Of a DNA stretch of 64,000 nucleotides, positions 52,994 to 62,731 are shown piece by piece. Position numbers and translations under genes: made by a program. The notes below the pieces were generated by a model. It was given only the letters and a program-made list of their open reading frames with translations, did no database searches and was not told the origin of the DNA. Each line of letters starts with the position of its first letter. The stretch's first letter is position 1. Origin of the DNA: Haladaptatus litoreus (lineage in GTDB: Archaea > Halobacteriota > Halobacteria > Halobacteriales > Haladaptataceae); contig NZ_FTNO01000002.1 in the NCBI RefSeq assembly GCF_900156425.1, positions 1 through 64,000 on the forward strand, in the 5' to 3' direction.

Positions 52994-53564
52994 TCGTTGT
53001 TTTGTGTTGAAATCTAGGCGGCTTGAAGATTTGGGTTCGACAAAATCGCTACCGAGCGACCGATTCGTTTTCAATCGTGTCGTTGAGTACTGCCAACTCC
53101 ACTGAAATCGCCACCGCGACGAGACGAACGACGGGCGAATTATTTCGGTGTCGGTGCCGCTAGGGAGTCACGACAATACATGACCGCACCTACATCCTCC
53201 CCAACCGACTCCCTTACTCACTGCGTTCGTTCAGTCGTCCTTCGCGTGATAGTTGGCAGACCTTCGGAACGTCCTCAGGTCTGCCAACGCACGCGCCACA
53301 TTCGTGAAAACTCGTGAAAACCAAACGAACCACACGGCGCGCGAAGGCGAACCTCCGGTTCGCCCGCGCGAGGGACGAGCGACGAAGGAGCGAGGAGGTT
53401 GGGGAGGACGGGGTGCGGTTTCAGTGGAGTCGGCAACTGCTACCGATACAGAAGTAAACCAATAGCCGAGAGAACGTCACAAGAAAATACGAATAAAGCT
53501 ACACTATGAGTCTTGACATCCGACTTCCAAACGAACTTTTACCCACACCACCAACACCCACCCA
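52994..53564. repeat. Intergenic region with palindromic element E (about 53090-53440)
   Basis: No gene is seen. Near-perfect inverted ends (about 53092-53111 and 53415-53435, sharing the CCACTGAAA/TTTCAGTGG core and a TGCC-ACTCCA end also present in elements B and D) enclose 300 bp with further inverted parts: ACCGCACC...CCTCCCCAACC near 53175-53206 and GGTTGGGGAGG...GGTGCGGT near 53397-53418. The cofG promoter is at its right. Confidence 0.65.
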
Positions 53565-54677
53565 ATGATTTCGGGGGCCGACGAGTACGACATCGACATC
53601 ACGTTCGACGAGGCGGAAATCGACCGACTGCTTGCCGTCACCCCCGGGGACGTGGAATCTGCAAACTCGCTCACCTACGCGAAGAACGTCTTCATTCCCC
53701 TCACCACGGCTTGTCGGTACACCTGCACCTACTGCACCTACTTCGACCCGCCGGGGGAGGCCTCCCTGCTGTCGCCCGAGGAAGTCCGCGAAATAGTCCG
53801 AATGGGCTTTGACGCGGGCTGTACGGAAGCCCTGTTCACCTTCGGCGACGACCCGGACGGCCGCTACACGCAGGTCCACGACCAACTTGCGGAGTGGGGC
53901 CACGATTCCATCCATTCGTACCTCCGCGAGGTGTGCGAACTCGCGCTGGAAGAGGGCTTACTCCCACACTCGAATCCGGGCGACCAGACGCCGGAACAGA
54001 TGGAACTCGTCGCGGACGTAAACGCCAGCATGGGCGTGATGCTGGAGACGACGGCGGACGTAGCGGCGCACGCTGGCCCGCGGCAGAAAAATCCCGGCCA
54101 GCGACTCGCCACGATTCGAACCGCGGGCGAGTTGGGCGTTCCGTTCACGACGGGTCTGCTCGTCGGCATCGGCGAGGACTGGCGCGACAGAGCCGAGAGT
54201 CTGCTGGCGATTCGCAAGTTGCACGAGCGATACGGGCACATCCAAGAAATCATCGTCCAGAATGTCGTGCCGAACGAACGGTCGCAGTTCGAGCAACCCT
54301 CAGTCGAAACGATGCGACGGGTGGTTTCGATGGCCCGGGCGGCGCTCCCGGAGGAAATTTCCGTGCAGGTGCCGCCGAACCTCTCGCCGACGCGCGAACT
54401 GCTCGACTGCGGGGTGGACGATTTGGGCGGTGTCTCACCGGTTACGGACGATTACATCAATCCGGACTACGCGTGGCCCGCGCTACGGGAACTGGAAGAC
54501 ATCGCGGAGGAGGCGGGAGTCCCGCTTCGTGAGCGTCTACCGGTGTACCGGCGATTCCTCGACGACGATTCCGATGATGAAACATGGCTGTCCGACCGGA
54601 TTCGACGAGCTATCGACTCCGGCGGCGAGACGGGCGAACGATACCAGTCAGTTCTCACCGAGTCGATACCGCGCTAA
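53565..54677 (+). CDS. cofG: 7,8-didemethyl-8-hydroxy-5-deazariboflavin synthase subunit CofG
   Basis: This 370-aa radical SAM enzyme has the CxxxCxxC cluster Cys50, Cys54, Cys57 (ACRYTCTYCTYF) and a typical GDDPD motif. With CofH it builds the F0 deazaflavin head of coenzyme F420. A TTTTACC box about 28 bp upstream supports the ATG at 53565. cofC and cofH are also in the window. Confidence 0.95.
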   Translation: MISGADEYDIDITFDEAEIDRLLAVTPGDVESANSLTYAKNVFIPLTTACRYTCTYCTYFDPPGEASLLSPEEVREIVRMGFDAGCTEALFTFGDDPDGRYTQVHDQLAEWGHDSIHSYLREVCELALEEGLLPHSNPGDQTPEQMELVADVNASMGVMLETTADVAAHAGPRQKNPGQRLATIRTAGELGVPFTTGLLVGIGEDWRDRAESLLAIRKLHERYGHIQEIIVQNVVPNERSQFEQPSVETMRRVVSMARAALPEEISVQVPPNLSPTRELLDCGVDDLGGVSPVTDDYINPDYAWPALRELEDIAEEAGVPLRERLPVYRRFLDDDSDDETWLSDRIRRAIDSGGETGERYQSVLTESIPR

Positions 54678-54854
54678 GCACGGGCTGTTTGCCTTGTAAC
54701 GTTCGGTTTTGAGGGTTTAACGCACCGATACCGCAATTTCCCGGCTGAAAGTGAAGGTTTCTGGAAACGATTTCGAGGATAGTATGCTATCAATCCCCAT
54801 CCTGTCGGGCAACCCCAGAGAAAGGTTAAACCGAAACCGTCCATTCGCCCTACT

Positions 54855-55049
54855 GTGAACGGGTACAGCGACGATAGAAACGATGTCGGTTTTAGAAACG
54901 CGAGCGGTAGGCACACCAGAACTGATGGATTCGTGATAACGAACCGATACGAAGAAGAAGGAGAAACGTGGTTGGTCGTGTCGAGCGTCAGTACACCTCT
55001 CGTTGAGATGTGTGTTCGACAAAGCGACCTCATTGCCGTGGAAGGCTAA
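54855..55049 (+). CDS. Small hypothetical protein (GTG start)
   Basis: A 64-aa frame starts with GTG (TGTGAACGGGTAC) and encodes an acidic, beta-rich protein with GFVITNRYEEEGETWLVV. A possible TATA-like GGTTAAA lies about 32 bp upstream. The composition looks real but no family was recognised. Possibly a small DUF-type haloarchaeal protein. Confidence 0.5.
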   Translation: MNGYSDDRNDVGFRNASGRHTRTDGFVITNRYEEEGETWLVVSSVSTPLVEMCVRQSDLIAVEG

Positions 55050-55208
55050 CGAAATGTAATCGGGTGTTAATTACCCACGATTCGGCTCTTCATTGTCGTG
55101 TTAGAGAGACTCGCGAATGGTGTAACAGAGATTTCCAACCGCCACGAAAAGAGTTGGATGGCCAATAACTATTGAAGGAGAAGTTGCCACGTCCATTCGG
55201 GGGATTCC

Positions 55209-56789
55209 ATGCAGAACGAAATTCCAGAAGACCTTCGAGAAGAACTCGAATCGAAACAAAACGTCGTCGCGCTCGGCATCGGCCCGAAGCGCACAGACGA
55301 TGGGAAGACCGGCGAGGAGGCGATTATCGTCTTCGTCAAGGAGAAACTACCGAAAGAAGAACTCTCCGACGACGACCTCGTTCCGAGTACGGTTACCGTC
55401 CAAGTCGAGGACGAAGAAGAAGAACAAGAAGTCAAAACAGACGTCATCGAGTCCGGAGAACTGTATGCGCAGTTCCAACCGACTCAGACCGGCGGACAGC
55501 AATCCCCAACCCAGATGGGACAGTCGCAGATGCGACAACAGGGCCAAATGGGACGGCAGGGACAACAGTCCACGCGCGAAGTCGGCGGTGAGGGGCAAGC
55601 CGCCCTCAGAGCCGCCCAGACGCGACGCGACAGGTGGCGACCGGCACCGGCGGGCGTTTCGATTGGGCATCCGGAGATAACCGCGGGAACACTCGGGTCG
55701 CCGCCGCTTCTGACCCAAGACGACGAAACAGTGTTCCTAACGAACGCCCACGTCGCGGCACCGCCGGGCGTCAAACGCGGCGATTCCGTCCTCCAACCCG
55801 GCAGAGCGGACAACGGCCAAAATCCGGAAGACCAAGTCGGAACGGTGTTGGAGTGGTCGGAACTGTCGAAAGACAACCGCAACGAATCGGACAGTGCGCT
55901 GGTTCGCATCGACGACGAACTCGTCAAAACCGACATTCTCGGTCTCCCCGACCTCAAAGGATGGGCTAACGCGAGATACGACGAACCGCACTTCAAGAGC
56001 GGCCGAACGACGGGCGTAACGAACGGCGAACTCCTCGCGCGAAACGTCACGGCAAACGTCAACTACGGGCCGGAGTACGGCGGCGTGCTAGCGTTCGAGG
56101 GACTCGACGTGTTCACCGCGATGAGCGCGGGCGGCGACAGCGGCAGCCTCATCGGTCGGCAAAAGCAGGACGGCTTCTACGCGAGCGACCTGCTGTTCGC
56201 CGGAAGCGACAGAATCACGCTCGGGGTTCCAATGAACACCGTCCAAGACGAACACGGGACGCTCGAACCGATAGAACGGCGACAGCGAACGCAACAGGGT
56301 ACCGGACAGCGTGGCATGGCTGGTCGGCGAGGAAGTGGCGGAATGGGTGGCCAGCGAGAAATCAGTGGGCAGGGCGGCAGTCAGCAGGGAGGTAGCCTGC
56401 AAGGTACCGGAATGGGAGGACAGCCCCCACAACAGATGACCGGTGGACAGAGCCAGTACGGGGCCGAACCGATGGGGCAGTCGATGCAGGAACCGCAAGC
56501 GGGGATGAGTGCGCAGGCGGGCGAACTGGAAATCCAGGGCGCGTCCGGGTTGGTTCACGGATTCAGCGGCCACATCGGCGCGGGTGAAACCCAGCACTGG
56601 CTTCACGAAGGTTGGGCCGACAAATACGCGCTGAAATACTGGGTCGTCCCGGACAATCCCAGAGGCCAGATTCAGACGACGGTGTGGCCCGAGCGCGCGA
56701 CTACCAACAGCATCACGTGGCACATCCAGTTCCGGAACGTTTCGAACTACAACACGCACTTCACCGCGAAATACTCGTGGTTCAGCTAA
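55209..56789 (+). CDS. S1-like serine protease with Gln/Gly/Met-rich segment
   Basis: This 526-aa protein has three parts. Residues about 1-85 resemble the N-terminal VVALGIGPKR...VFVKEKLP domain found before trypsin-like cores in intracellular bacterial proteases. About 140-355 is a trypsin-fold catalytic region with His in LTNAHVA, Asp in SDSALVRID and Ser in AGGDSGSL. About 95-125 and 360-440 are low-complexity, made of Gln, Gly, Met, Arg and Ser (MGGQ-type repeats). The C-terminal about 80 residues form a beta-rich domain. No signal peptide or Tat motif is seen, so it acts in the cytoplasm or is exported by another route. The gene is followed after 3 bp by a small repeat-peptide gene. Confidence 0.82.
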   Translation: MQNEIPEDLREELESKQNVVALGIGPKRTDDGKTGEEAIIVFVKEKLPKEELSDDDLVPSTVTVQVEDEEEEQEVKTDVIESGELYAQFQPTQTGGQQSPTQMGQSQMRQQGQMGRQGQQSTREVGGEGQAALRAAQTRRDRWRPAPAGVSIGHPEITAGTLGSPPLLTQDDETVFLTNAHVAAPPGVKRGDSVLQPGRADNGQNPEDQVGTVLEWSELSKDNRNESDSALVRIDDELVKTDILGLPDLKGWANARYDEPHFKSGRTTGVTNGELLARNVTANVNYGPEYGGVLAFEGLDVFTAMSAGGDSGSLIGRQKQDGFYASDLLFAGSDRITLGVPMNTVQDEHGTLEPIERRQRTQQGTGQRGMAGRRGSGGMGGQREISGQGGSQQGGSLQGTGMGGQPPQQMTGGQSQYGAEPMGQSMQEPQAGMSAQAGELEIQGASGLVHGFSGHIGAGETQHWLHEGWADKYALKYWVVPDNPRGQIQTTVWPERATTNSITWHIQFRNVSNYNTHFTAKYSWFS

Positions 56790-56792
56790 TCC

Positions 56793-57029
56793 ATGCGCCT
56801 CATCATCGAATCCGACGAGACGGTTTCCACGGAGTACAGTTCGACGGGTCAGATAACGCAGACCGTACAGGCACCGCCGGAGTTTCGGGCAGTCGAAGGA
56901 GTCGGCGGAATGCAGTCGATGGCTGGCGGTGAGGCACCACCGACAGGCATCGTGCAGGCACCGCCCGAATTTCGCGCCGAACCGATGGGAGTGGGAGATC
57001 GACAGTCGCTAATCGACGACCAGTTCTGA
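56793..57029 (+). CDS. Small repeat protein linked to the protease
   Basis: This 78-aa protein contains two copies of VQAPPEFRA (about residues 24-32 and 54-62), each followed by a Gly/Gln/Met-containing stretch like that of the protease before it. The gene starts 3 bp after the protease stop, so the pair is surely co-expressed. It could be a protease substrate, inhibitor or assembly partner. No family recognised. Confidence 0.78.
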   Translation: MRLIIESDETVSTEYSSTGQITQTVQAPPEFRAVEGVGGMQSMAGGEAPPTGIVQAPPEFRAEPMGVGDRQSLIDDQF

Positions 57030-57210
57030 CGACGAGATGTATTTTAATCATTTTTGATGTGATTATACGAATTTCTAAATATCGGTATCGGAGACACACG
57101 AAATACAACATATAGTTTGAACGAGGATTATTTCATTTCAAAAAATAATCCACATGAATATCAATCACAGTGATTTTATCCCCCCTTCGAACAGATGTAA
57201 TCGTCAACGT

Positions 57211-59442
57211 ATGGCCGACAGGATACGAGTGTTGCTTGTCGATGACGACGCAGACGTGGCGGATTTGACGGCGACGTATCTCGAACGAGTGAGCGACCGG
57301 ATTACGGCCGTTCGAAAAGCGACCCCCGGTGAGGGATTAGCCGCGCTCGATGCGGAACGAATCGACTGCATCGTCAGCGATTACGACATGCCGGAGACGA
57401 ACGGGTTGGAGTTCTTGGAGTCGGTTCGCGCCGTCGAATCGAATCTGCCGTTCATCCTCTTTACCGGAAAAGGAAGCGAGGAAATCGCCAGCGAGGCGAT
57501 TTCCGCGGGCGTCACGGATTACCTCCAGAAAGTGGGCGGGTCGGAGCAGTACGAGATGCTGGCCAACCGAATCGAAAACGCCGTGGCACAGCATCGAGCC
57601 GAGGCGGAGGCCATCGAAGCGAACCGGCAGATGCTACGGATGTTCCAGCGAATCACGGACGCCTTTTTCGCCATCGACAACGACTGGAAGGTGACTTACA
57701 TCAACCAGCGCGCCGCGGAGTTCCTCGGCTATTCGCAGGACGACCTCATCGGCGAAGACCTCCGCGAACTCTTTCCGAAGAAAGGTGGCGAGCGACTGTA
57801 CGACGCCTACCAGCGGGCGTTCGAAAAACAGGAACCGGTCACGCTCGAAGCGAAGTCGGTGTTTCGCCCCGGAAAGTGGGTCGAAGAGCGCGTGTATCCG
57901 GCCGAGGACGGGCTTTCGGTCTACTTCCAAGACATCACAGAGCGCAAGGAGATGGAGGCGGAGATTCGGGAGGCGAAGGGGAAAATCGAGGATTTACACG
58001 ACATCGCCGCCCGTGTCGTCACCTGCACCAGCGACGAGGAGATTTACGACCTCGCCATCGAGGCTGCGAAGGAAATTCTCGAATTCGACATCTGTGCCGC
58101 GGACGCCATCGAAGACGGACTGCTCGTCCCGAAAGCCGTCTCCACGAAATCGCCGACCGACGGCTACTACGAGGGAACGCCGCTCGACGCGGACGAAAAC
58201 CTCGCGGCGGAAACCGCACGGAATCAAACCTCCCGACTCGTCACAGACCTTCACGAAGCGGGCTATGCACCGGCAGAGGCCACGTACCAATCCGCGGTTA
58301 GCATTCCAATCGGAGACGTCGGCGTGTTTCAGGCCGTTTCGAAAGAAGTCGGCGGGTTCGACGAAGACGACCTCGAACTCGCGGAACTGCTCGTGACGCA
58401 CATCACGCAAGCGCTGAAACGGATTCAGTTCGAAGAGGAACTCCGCGCCGAAATCGACCGATTTGCCGCCCTCTTCGACAACGTCCCGAATGCGACCGTG
58501 AGCTACGTTTTCGACGAGGGAGAACCGGTCGTGCGCGACGTGAATCCCGCGTTCGAAGACGCGTTCGGTTGGGACGTAGAGTCCATCGTTGACCGCCCGA
58601 TGGACGATTTCCTCGTCCCCTCGGGCAAGGAAAATGAAGCACGGAGAATCAACGAGCGCGTCAAAGAAGGAATCAGAATCGAAGGCGAGGAAATCGGCAG
58701 ACAGACCGAGGACGGTGTTCGGGATTTCCTCCTTCACACCGCCCCCGTGCAGGTCGGCGACAGCAGCGAAGGGTTCACCATCTACACCGACATCACGGTA
58801 CAGAAACAGCGCGAGCGAAAACTCGAACGGCAGAACGAACGACTGGACGAGTTCGCGAGCGTCATCTCTCACGACCTGCGAAATCCGCTCAACGTCGCCA
58901 CCGGACGGCTCGACTTGCTACAGGCGGAGTACGACAGCCACCACATCCCGCCGATTCAGCGGGCGCTCGACCGGATGGAAGCGCTCATCGAAGACGTACT
59001 CGCGCTGGCACAACAAGGAAAGGTCGTCAGCGAAACGGGCGCGGTCTCGCTGACCCGCGTCGTGAAACACGCGTGGGCGATGGTTTCGACGGAAACCGCG
59101 GAACTGTATCTGGACGACTCACTCGCAGTCGTCGATGCCGACGAGGGCCGACTCTGCGAACTGCTCGAAAACCTGTTCCGGAACGCCATCGAACACGCCG
59201 GGTCGGACGCAACGGTCACCGTCGGCCCGCTCGAAGACGAGGATGGCTTTTTCGTCGCGGACGACGGCCCGGGGATTCCGTCGGACGACCACGCAACCGT
59301 GTTCGAACACGGCTATTCGACGACGGACGGGGGCACCGGATTCGGTCTCGCAATCGTCCGGAGCATCACGGAAGCACATGGATGGGAAATACGTTCTGTA
59401 GAAACCGGCGAGGACTGCGCGCGCTTCGAAATCCTCACGTAA
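57211..59442 (+). CDS. Hybrid-type sensor histidine kinase (REC-PAS-GAF-PAS-HisKA-HATPase)
   Basis: This 743-aa cytoplasmic kinase begins with a receiver domain (about 5-115, Asp57 in SDYDMP), then a PAS domain (about 140-235), a GAF domain (about 265-415), a second PAS (about 420-530), a HisKA dimerisation domain with phospho-His554 in ISHDLRNP, and an HATPase_c domain (about 620-743) with DDGPGIPSD and TGFGLAI. There is no membrane segment. The partner regulator is unknown. AT-rich DNA (57030-57210) upstream holds its promoter. Confidence 0.92.
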   Translation: MADRIRVLLVDDDADVADLTATYLERVSDRITAVRKATPGEGLAALDAERIDCIVSDYDMPETNGLEFLESVRAVESNLPFILFTGKGSEEIASEAISAGVTDYLQKVGGSEQYEMLANRIENAVAQHRAEAEAIEANRQMLRMFQRITDAFFAIDNDWKVTYINQRAAEFLGYSQDDLIGEDLRELFPKKGGERLYDAYQRAFEKQEPVTLEAKSVFRPGKWVEERVYPAEDGLSVYFQDITERKEMEAEIREAKGKIEDLHDIAARVVTCTSDEEIYDLAIEAAKEILEFDICAADAIEDGLLVPKAVSTKSPTDGYYEGTPLDADENLAAETARNQTSRLVTDLHEAGYAPAEATYQSAVSIPIGDVGVFQAVSKEVGGFDEDDLELAELLVTHITQALKRIQFEEELRAEIDRFAALFDNVPNATVSYVFDEGEPVVRDVNPAFEDAFGWDVESIVDRPMDDFLVPSGKENEARRINERVKEGIRIEGEEIGRQTEDGVRDFLLHTAPVQVGDSSEGFTIYTDITVQKQRERKLERQNERLDEFASVISHDLRNPLNVATGRLDLLQAEYDSHHIPPIQRALDRMEALIEDVLALAQQGKVVSETGAVSLTRVVKHAWAMVSTETAELYLDDSLAVVDADEGRLCELLENLFRNAIEHAGSDATVTVGPLEDEDGFFVADDGPGIPSDDHATVFEHGYSTTDGGTGFGLAIVRSITEAHGWEIRSVETGEDCARFEILT

Positions 59443-59462
59443 GCTGACTTTCAGTAGGAAGA

Positions 59463-60812
59463 TTACCGGAGCAGTGGCGACCCGTCGGCACACGGGCCGA
59501 GATCCGGCCCAAACGGCGAATCGTCGGGGTCGATGGGTCGAATCTGGCGGTAGTCGGTCGAACGCTCCGCGGGCGTTCGACCGATTGCAGTTATCATCTC
59601 GACGTACTCCTCGAACGAGCGGAACTCGCCGAACTCGCCGCCTGCGCGTTTCGTGATTTCTTCGGAAAGGATGGTTCCCATGAAGTCGTTCGCGCCACAG
59701 GAGAGCATTTTCAATCCCTGTGCGTCGCCGTACTTCACCCACGAGGATTGGATGTTGTCGATGTTGTCGAGGAAGAGTCGAGAAACCGCAATCATCAGTT
59801 CGTCTTCGTGCGTGGTCGCGCCAGCATCGACCATGCCGCGCTCGTACAGCGGCGTGTTTTGATGGACGAACGAGAGGGGAACGAACTCCGTTATCGTCCC
59901 CGTCCGGTCTTGAAGGTCGCGAACGCGCTCTAAGTGCATGACGCGGTGCATCTCGTTTTCGACGTGGCCGTACATGATGGTCGCGGTCATGTCGAGTCCG
60001 ACGCTGGCGGCGGCCTCCATCGATTCCAGCCACTCGTTCGTGTCGATTTTGCCGGGGCAGATGACGCGACGAACTTCGTCCACCAGAATTTCGGCGGCGG
60101 TTCCCGGCACGCTTGCGAGGCCCGCCGATTGCAGTTTTCGGAACACTTCTTCGTACTCCCAGTTCGTTCCGCGCCGGGCGTGGTACGCTTCTTCCGGCGT
60201 CATCGAGTGGACGTGAATCCCGGGAAGGTTCATCGCCCGAAGGTGTTCGACGTAGGTTCGCGGGTCGATTTCGTAGGCGTCGGGCGATTTGTAGTTCAAA
60301 TCGCCGCGGTCGCTCGCTTCGAGGATTTCGCGGTGTTCTTCGTCCAAGATGATTCCGGGGTGGAGTCCGCTCACGGAGGTGACTTCGTAGATTCCGCGGT
60401 CACGTGCGTCAGACACGATTTCGCGCGACTCTTCGGGCGTCTTCGTGAATCCGCCGTGTTCGCCAGCACCGACTTCGAAGTTCTGTGCCGTATTCTTGAA
60501 ATTGCAGAACAGACAGCCGGTGTTGCAGGCCGTCGTGACGTTGTTGTTCAGGTTGGCAACGAAGGTGACGCAGTCGCCGACCATCTCCTCCCTGCGCCGG
60601 TCTGCGACCTCCAGCACTCGCTCTTTCCTCCCGATGTCGATGCCGGGCGAATTGGTGCCGGTCGTCAACAGCTCGACGCCGTCTGCAACCGTCAGGCGCT
60701 CGCCGGTTCGCGCTTTTTCGAGCGCGTTCTCGAACGACTGGTCGGTTTCGGGGACGTGTTCGAATCCGAACTGCCCCCGCGGAACGTTGCTCTCCGCGCG
60801 CACGTTAGCCAT
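59463..60812 (-). CDS. cofH: 7,8-didemethyl-8-hydroxy-5-deazariboflavin synthase subunit CofH
   Basis: This 449-aa radical SAM enzyme has the cluster Cys96, Cys100, Cys103 (ACNTGCLFCNF) and the MHS/VxSMTPEEAYHARR segment of CofH. It transfers the hydroxyphenyl part to the flavin precursor for F0. The start at 60812 is the first ATG of the conserved region. The sensor kinase sits between it and cofG. Confidence 0.95.
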   Translation of the reverse strand: MANVRAESNVPRGQFGFEHVPETDQSFENALEKARTGERLTVADGVELLTTGTNSPGIDIGRKERVLEVADRRREEMVGDCVTFVANLNNNVTTACNTGCLFCNFKNTAQNFEVGAGEHGGFTKTPEESREIVSDARDRGIYEVTSVSGLHPGIILDEEHREILEASDRGDLNYKSPDAYEIDPRTYVEHLRAMNLPGIHVHSMTPEEAYHARRGTNWEYEEVFRKLQSAGLASVPGTAAEILVDEVRRVICPGKIDTNEWLESMEAAASVGLDMTATIMYGHVENEMHRVMHLERVRDLQDRTGTITEFVPLSFVHQNTPLYERGMVDAGATTHEDELMIAVSRLFLDNIDNIQSSWVKYGDAQGLKMLSCGANDFMGTILSEEITKRAGGEFGEFRSFEEYVEMITAIGRTPAERSTDYRQIRPIDPDDSPFGPDLGPCADGSPLLR

Positions 60813-60956
60813 AGGCCTTCATCCAGTTCGACCGTGAAAAAGCGGTGGGTCACGGCAGAATCCATCGCACGAGTATGTATATTGTTCGGTCACATGTCGG
60901 CTCATTTCAGCACGAGGATGGAAACTTCTTAGTCCGGGGACGGCAGACCACATACC

Positions 60957-61976
60957 ATGACGAGTGTGAAGGAGTTCCGGGTCGAGCGCGAACCGACGCC
61001 GGACTCCCTCGGACGCGGCTCGTTCGTCTTTACTGACGACTACTCGGTGTTCGACTGGGGCAAGATGCCCGACGAAATCGCGGACAAAGGCGCGAGCCTC
61101 TGCACCATGGGGGCGTTCAACTTCGAACTGCTCGAAGACGAGGGGATTCCGACCCACTACCGGGGCGTCGTTTCCGATGGCGAAGTCGTCCCACTCGCGG
61201 ATGCAACCTCGCCACCGACAGAGATGGCAATCGACCTCACGCAGGTTCCCAACCTCCCACGCGAGGGGCGAAACTACGACTACGACCTGTTCCACAGCGG
61301 GGCCGACGACAACTACCTCATCCCGCTCGAAATCGTCTTCCGGAACAGCGTCCCGGTCGGTTCGAGCCTTCGCCGCCGTACCAAACCCGCAGACCACGGC
61401 CTCGACTTCCCGGAGTGGCCCGAGGGCGCGGTACAACTGGAAAAGCCGGTGGTCGAGTTCTCCACGAAATACGAGGAAGAAGACCGCTACCTCTCCCGGC
61501 GGGAGGCCGACACAATCGCCGGAAAGGCCAGCGTCGAAACCCTCGTAGACCTCGCCCACGAGGTAAACGACATTATCACCCGACAGGCCGCGGAAGCCGA
61601 TCTCGTCCACGAGGACGGGAAAATCGAATGTCTCTACTACGACGGCGAGATCCGGGTCGGCGACGTGGTCGGCACGTTCGACGAAAATCGCTTCACCTTC
61701 TACGGCCAGCAAGTGAGCAAGGAGTTCATCCGGCAGTATCACAAGCGCGAACAGGAAAAATGGGTCGATGCAGTGTACGACGCGAAAGAACGCGCGAAAA
61801 AACAGGACATCGCCGACTGGAAATCGCTCTGCGAGGAACAACCGCAACCGCTCCCGGACGACGTGCTGACCGCCGCCCACGACCTGTACGCCGCAGGTGC
61901 CAACGCCTACGTCGGCCGCGACTTTTTCGACGCCCCGGAACTCGAAGACGCCGTTATGGCGATTAAGGATTTGTAA
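60957..61976 (+). CDS. purC: Phosphoribosylaminoimidazole-succinocarboxamide synthase (SAICAR synthetase)
   Basis: This 339-aa protein has the PurC ATP-binding and substrate regions: [38 protein letters not shown] and a C-terminal [16 protein letters not shown]. It makes SAICAR in purine synthesis. Haloarchaeal PurC proteins are longer than bacterial ones, as here. It is divergent from cofH, 144 bp apart. Confidence 0.94.
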   Translation: MTSVKEFRVEREPTPDSLGRGSFVFTDDYSVFDWGKMPDEIADKGASLCTMGAFNFELLEDEGIPTHYRGVVSDGEVVPLADATSPPTEMAIDLTQVPNLPREGRNYDYDLFHSGADDNYLIPLEIVFRNSVPVGSSLRRRTKPADHGLDFPEWPEGAVQLEKPVVEFSTKYEEEDRYLSRREADTIAGKASVETLVDLAHEVNDIITRQAAEADLVHEDGKIECLYYDGEIRVGDVVGTFDENRFTFYGQQVSKEFIRQYHKREQEKWVDAVYDAKERAKKQDIADWKSLCEEQPQPLPDDVLTAAHDLYAAGANAYVGRDFFDAPELEDAVMAIKDL

Positions 61977-62359
61977 GGCAGTTCGTGGACTGGTTTCGAA
62001 AACGGTGTGGCGAAAAGTGATTTTGTCGTGAGGACTTCGACTGCCAAGTGTCCACTTTCTCTCTGATGAAACAGTTCGTGGTGACACGACAGTTGCAGAT
62101 GCCGACTCCAAATCGTCGTCACTCAACCGCTCACTCGTAGCTTCGCTACTCGTTCTCTTGTTCGCTCGCCCGTCGCCACGGAAAGAGCGTGTCTCTTTCC
62201 GTGGCGACGGGCGACGCGAGAAACGAGCGACTGGAAGGAGCGAGTGACGAGTGAGGGCGTGGCTTGGAGTCGGAATTGCAACCATCAAAACGACACCACC
62301 CACATTCGAAACTTATCACCACACAAGATTCACAAGAAAATCAGTGTCCGCGATTCACG
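61977..62359. repeat. Intergenic region with palindromic repeat element D (about 62093-62283)
   Basis: No gene is seen. Element D has outer inverted ends CCGACTCCAA (62102-62111) and TTGGAGTCGG (62264-62273) and an inner perfect inverted repeat with 22-bp arms (62166-62187 and 62193-62214) and a 5-nt loop. It is the shortest copy. The two genes beside it converge, so it could end transcription of both. Confidence 0.75.
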
Positions 62360-62731
62360 CTAGTACTCGACTTCGACGGAACTGCCGAGGTATTTCGAAA
62401 TCACTTCGGAAACCGAGTCGGCCTTGAAATCCTCCAAATTCGTCGCAATCTCGGCTTTCAGGGCGTCGTAGTATTCTTCGTCCGTTTCGAAGGCACGGAA
62501 GTCAACACTCGTCACCGGAACGCCGAGAGCATCGCTCGTCAAGTCGCGGAAATACCGCTCATCGCCGATGTCGCCGCGCCAGAGGTTGTCGCGGAAGAAC
62601 AGCCAACCGTCCTCGCCCGGCGGGTCGGCCTGCCGGGACATTCGGGTTTCGAACTCCCGCGGTTCGAGCGAGAGGCCGGAGACGGTCGGTTCGAGGCGGA
62701 ATCGAACCGCGAAGACGTAGCGGGCGTCCAT
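62360..62731 (-). CDS. LWR-salt protein
   Basis: This 123-aa acidic protein carries the DNLWRGDIGDE motif that names the haloarchaeal LWR-salt family. The function is not known. Its start codon overlaps the stop of the pterin dehydratase gene by one base, so the two are co-translated. Confidence 0.85.
   Translation of the reverse strand: MDARYVFAVRFRLEPTVSGLSLEPREFETRMSRQADPPGEDGWLFFRDNLWRGDIGDERYFRDLTSDALGVPVTSVDFRAFETDEEYYDALKAEIATNLEDFKADSVSEVISKYLGSSVEVEY

Noticed and set aside
24000..62283. CRISPR arrays
   Set aside because: Repeats are dispersed and palindromic, not short, regular repeats with unique spacers; no cas genes seen.
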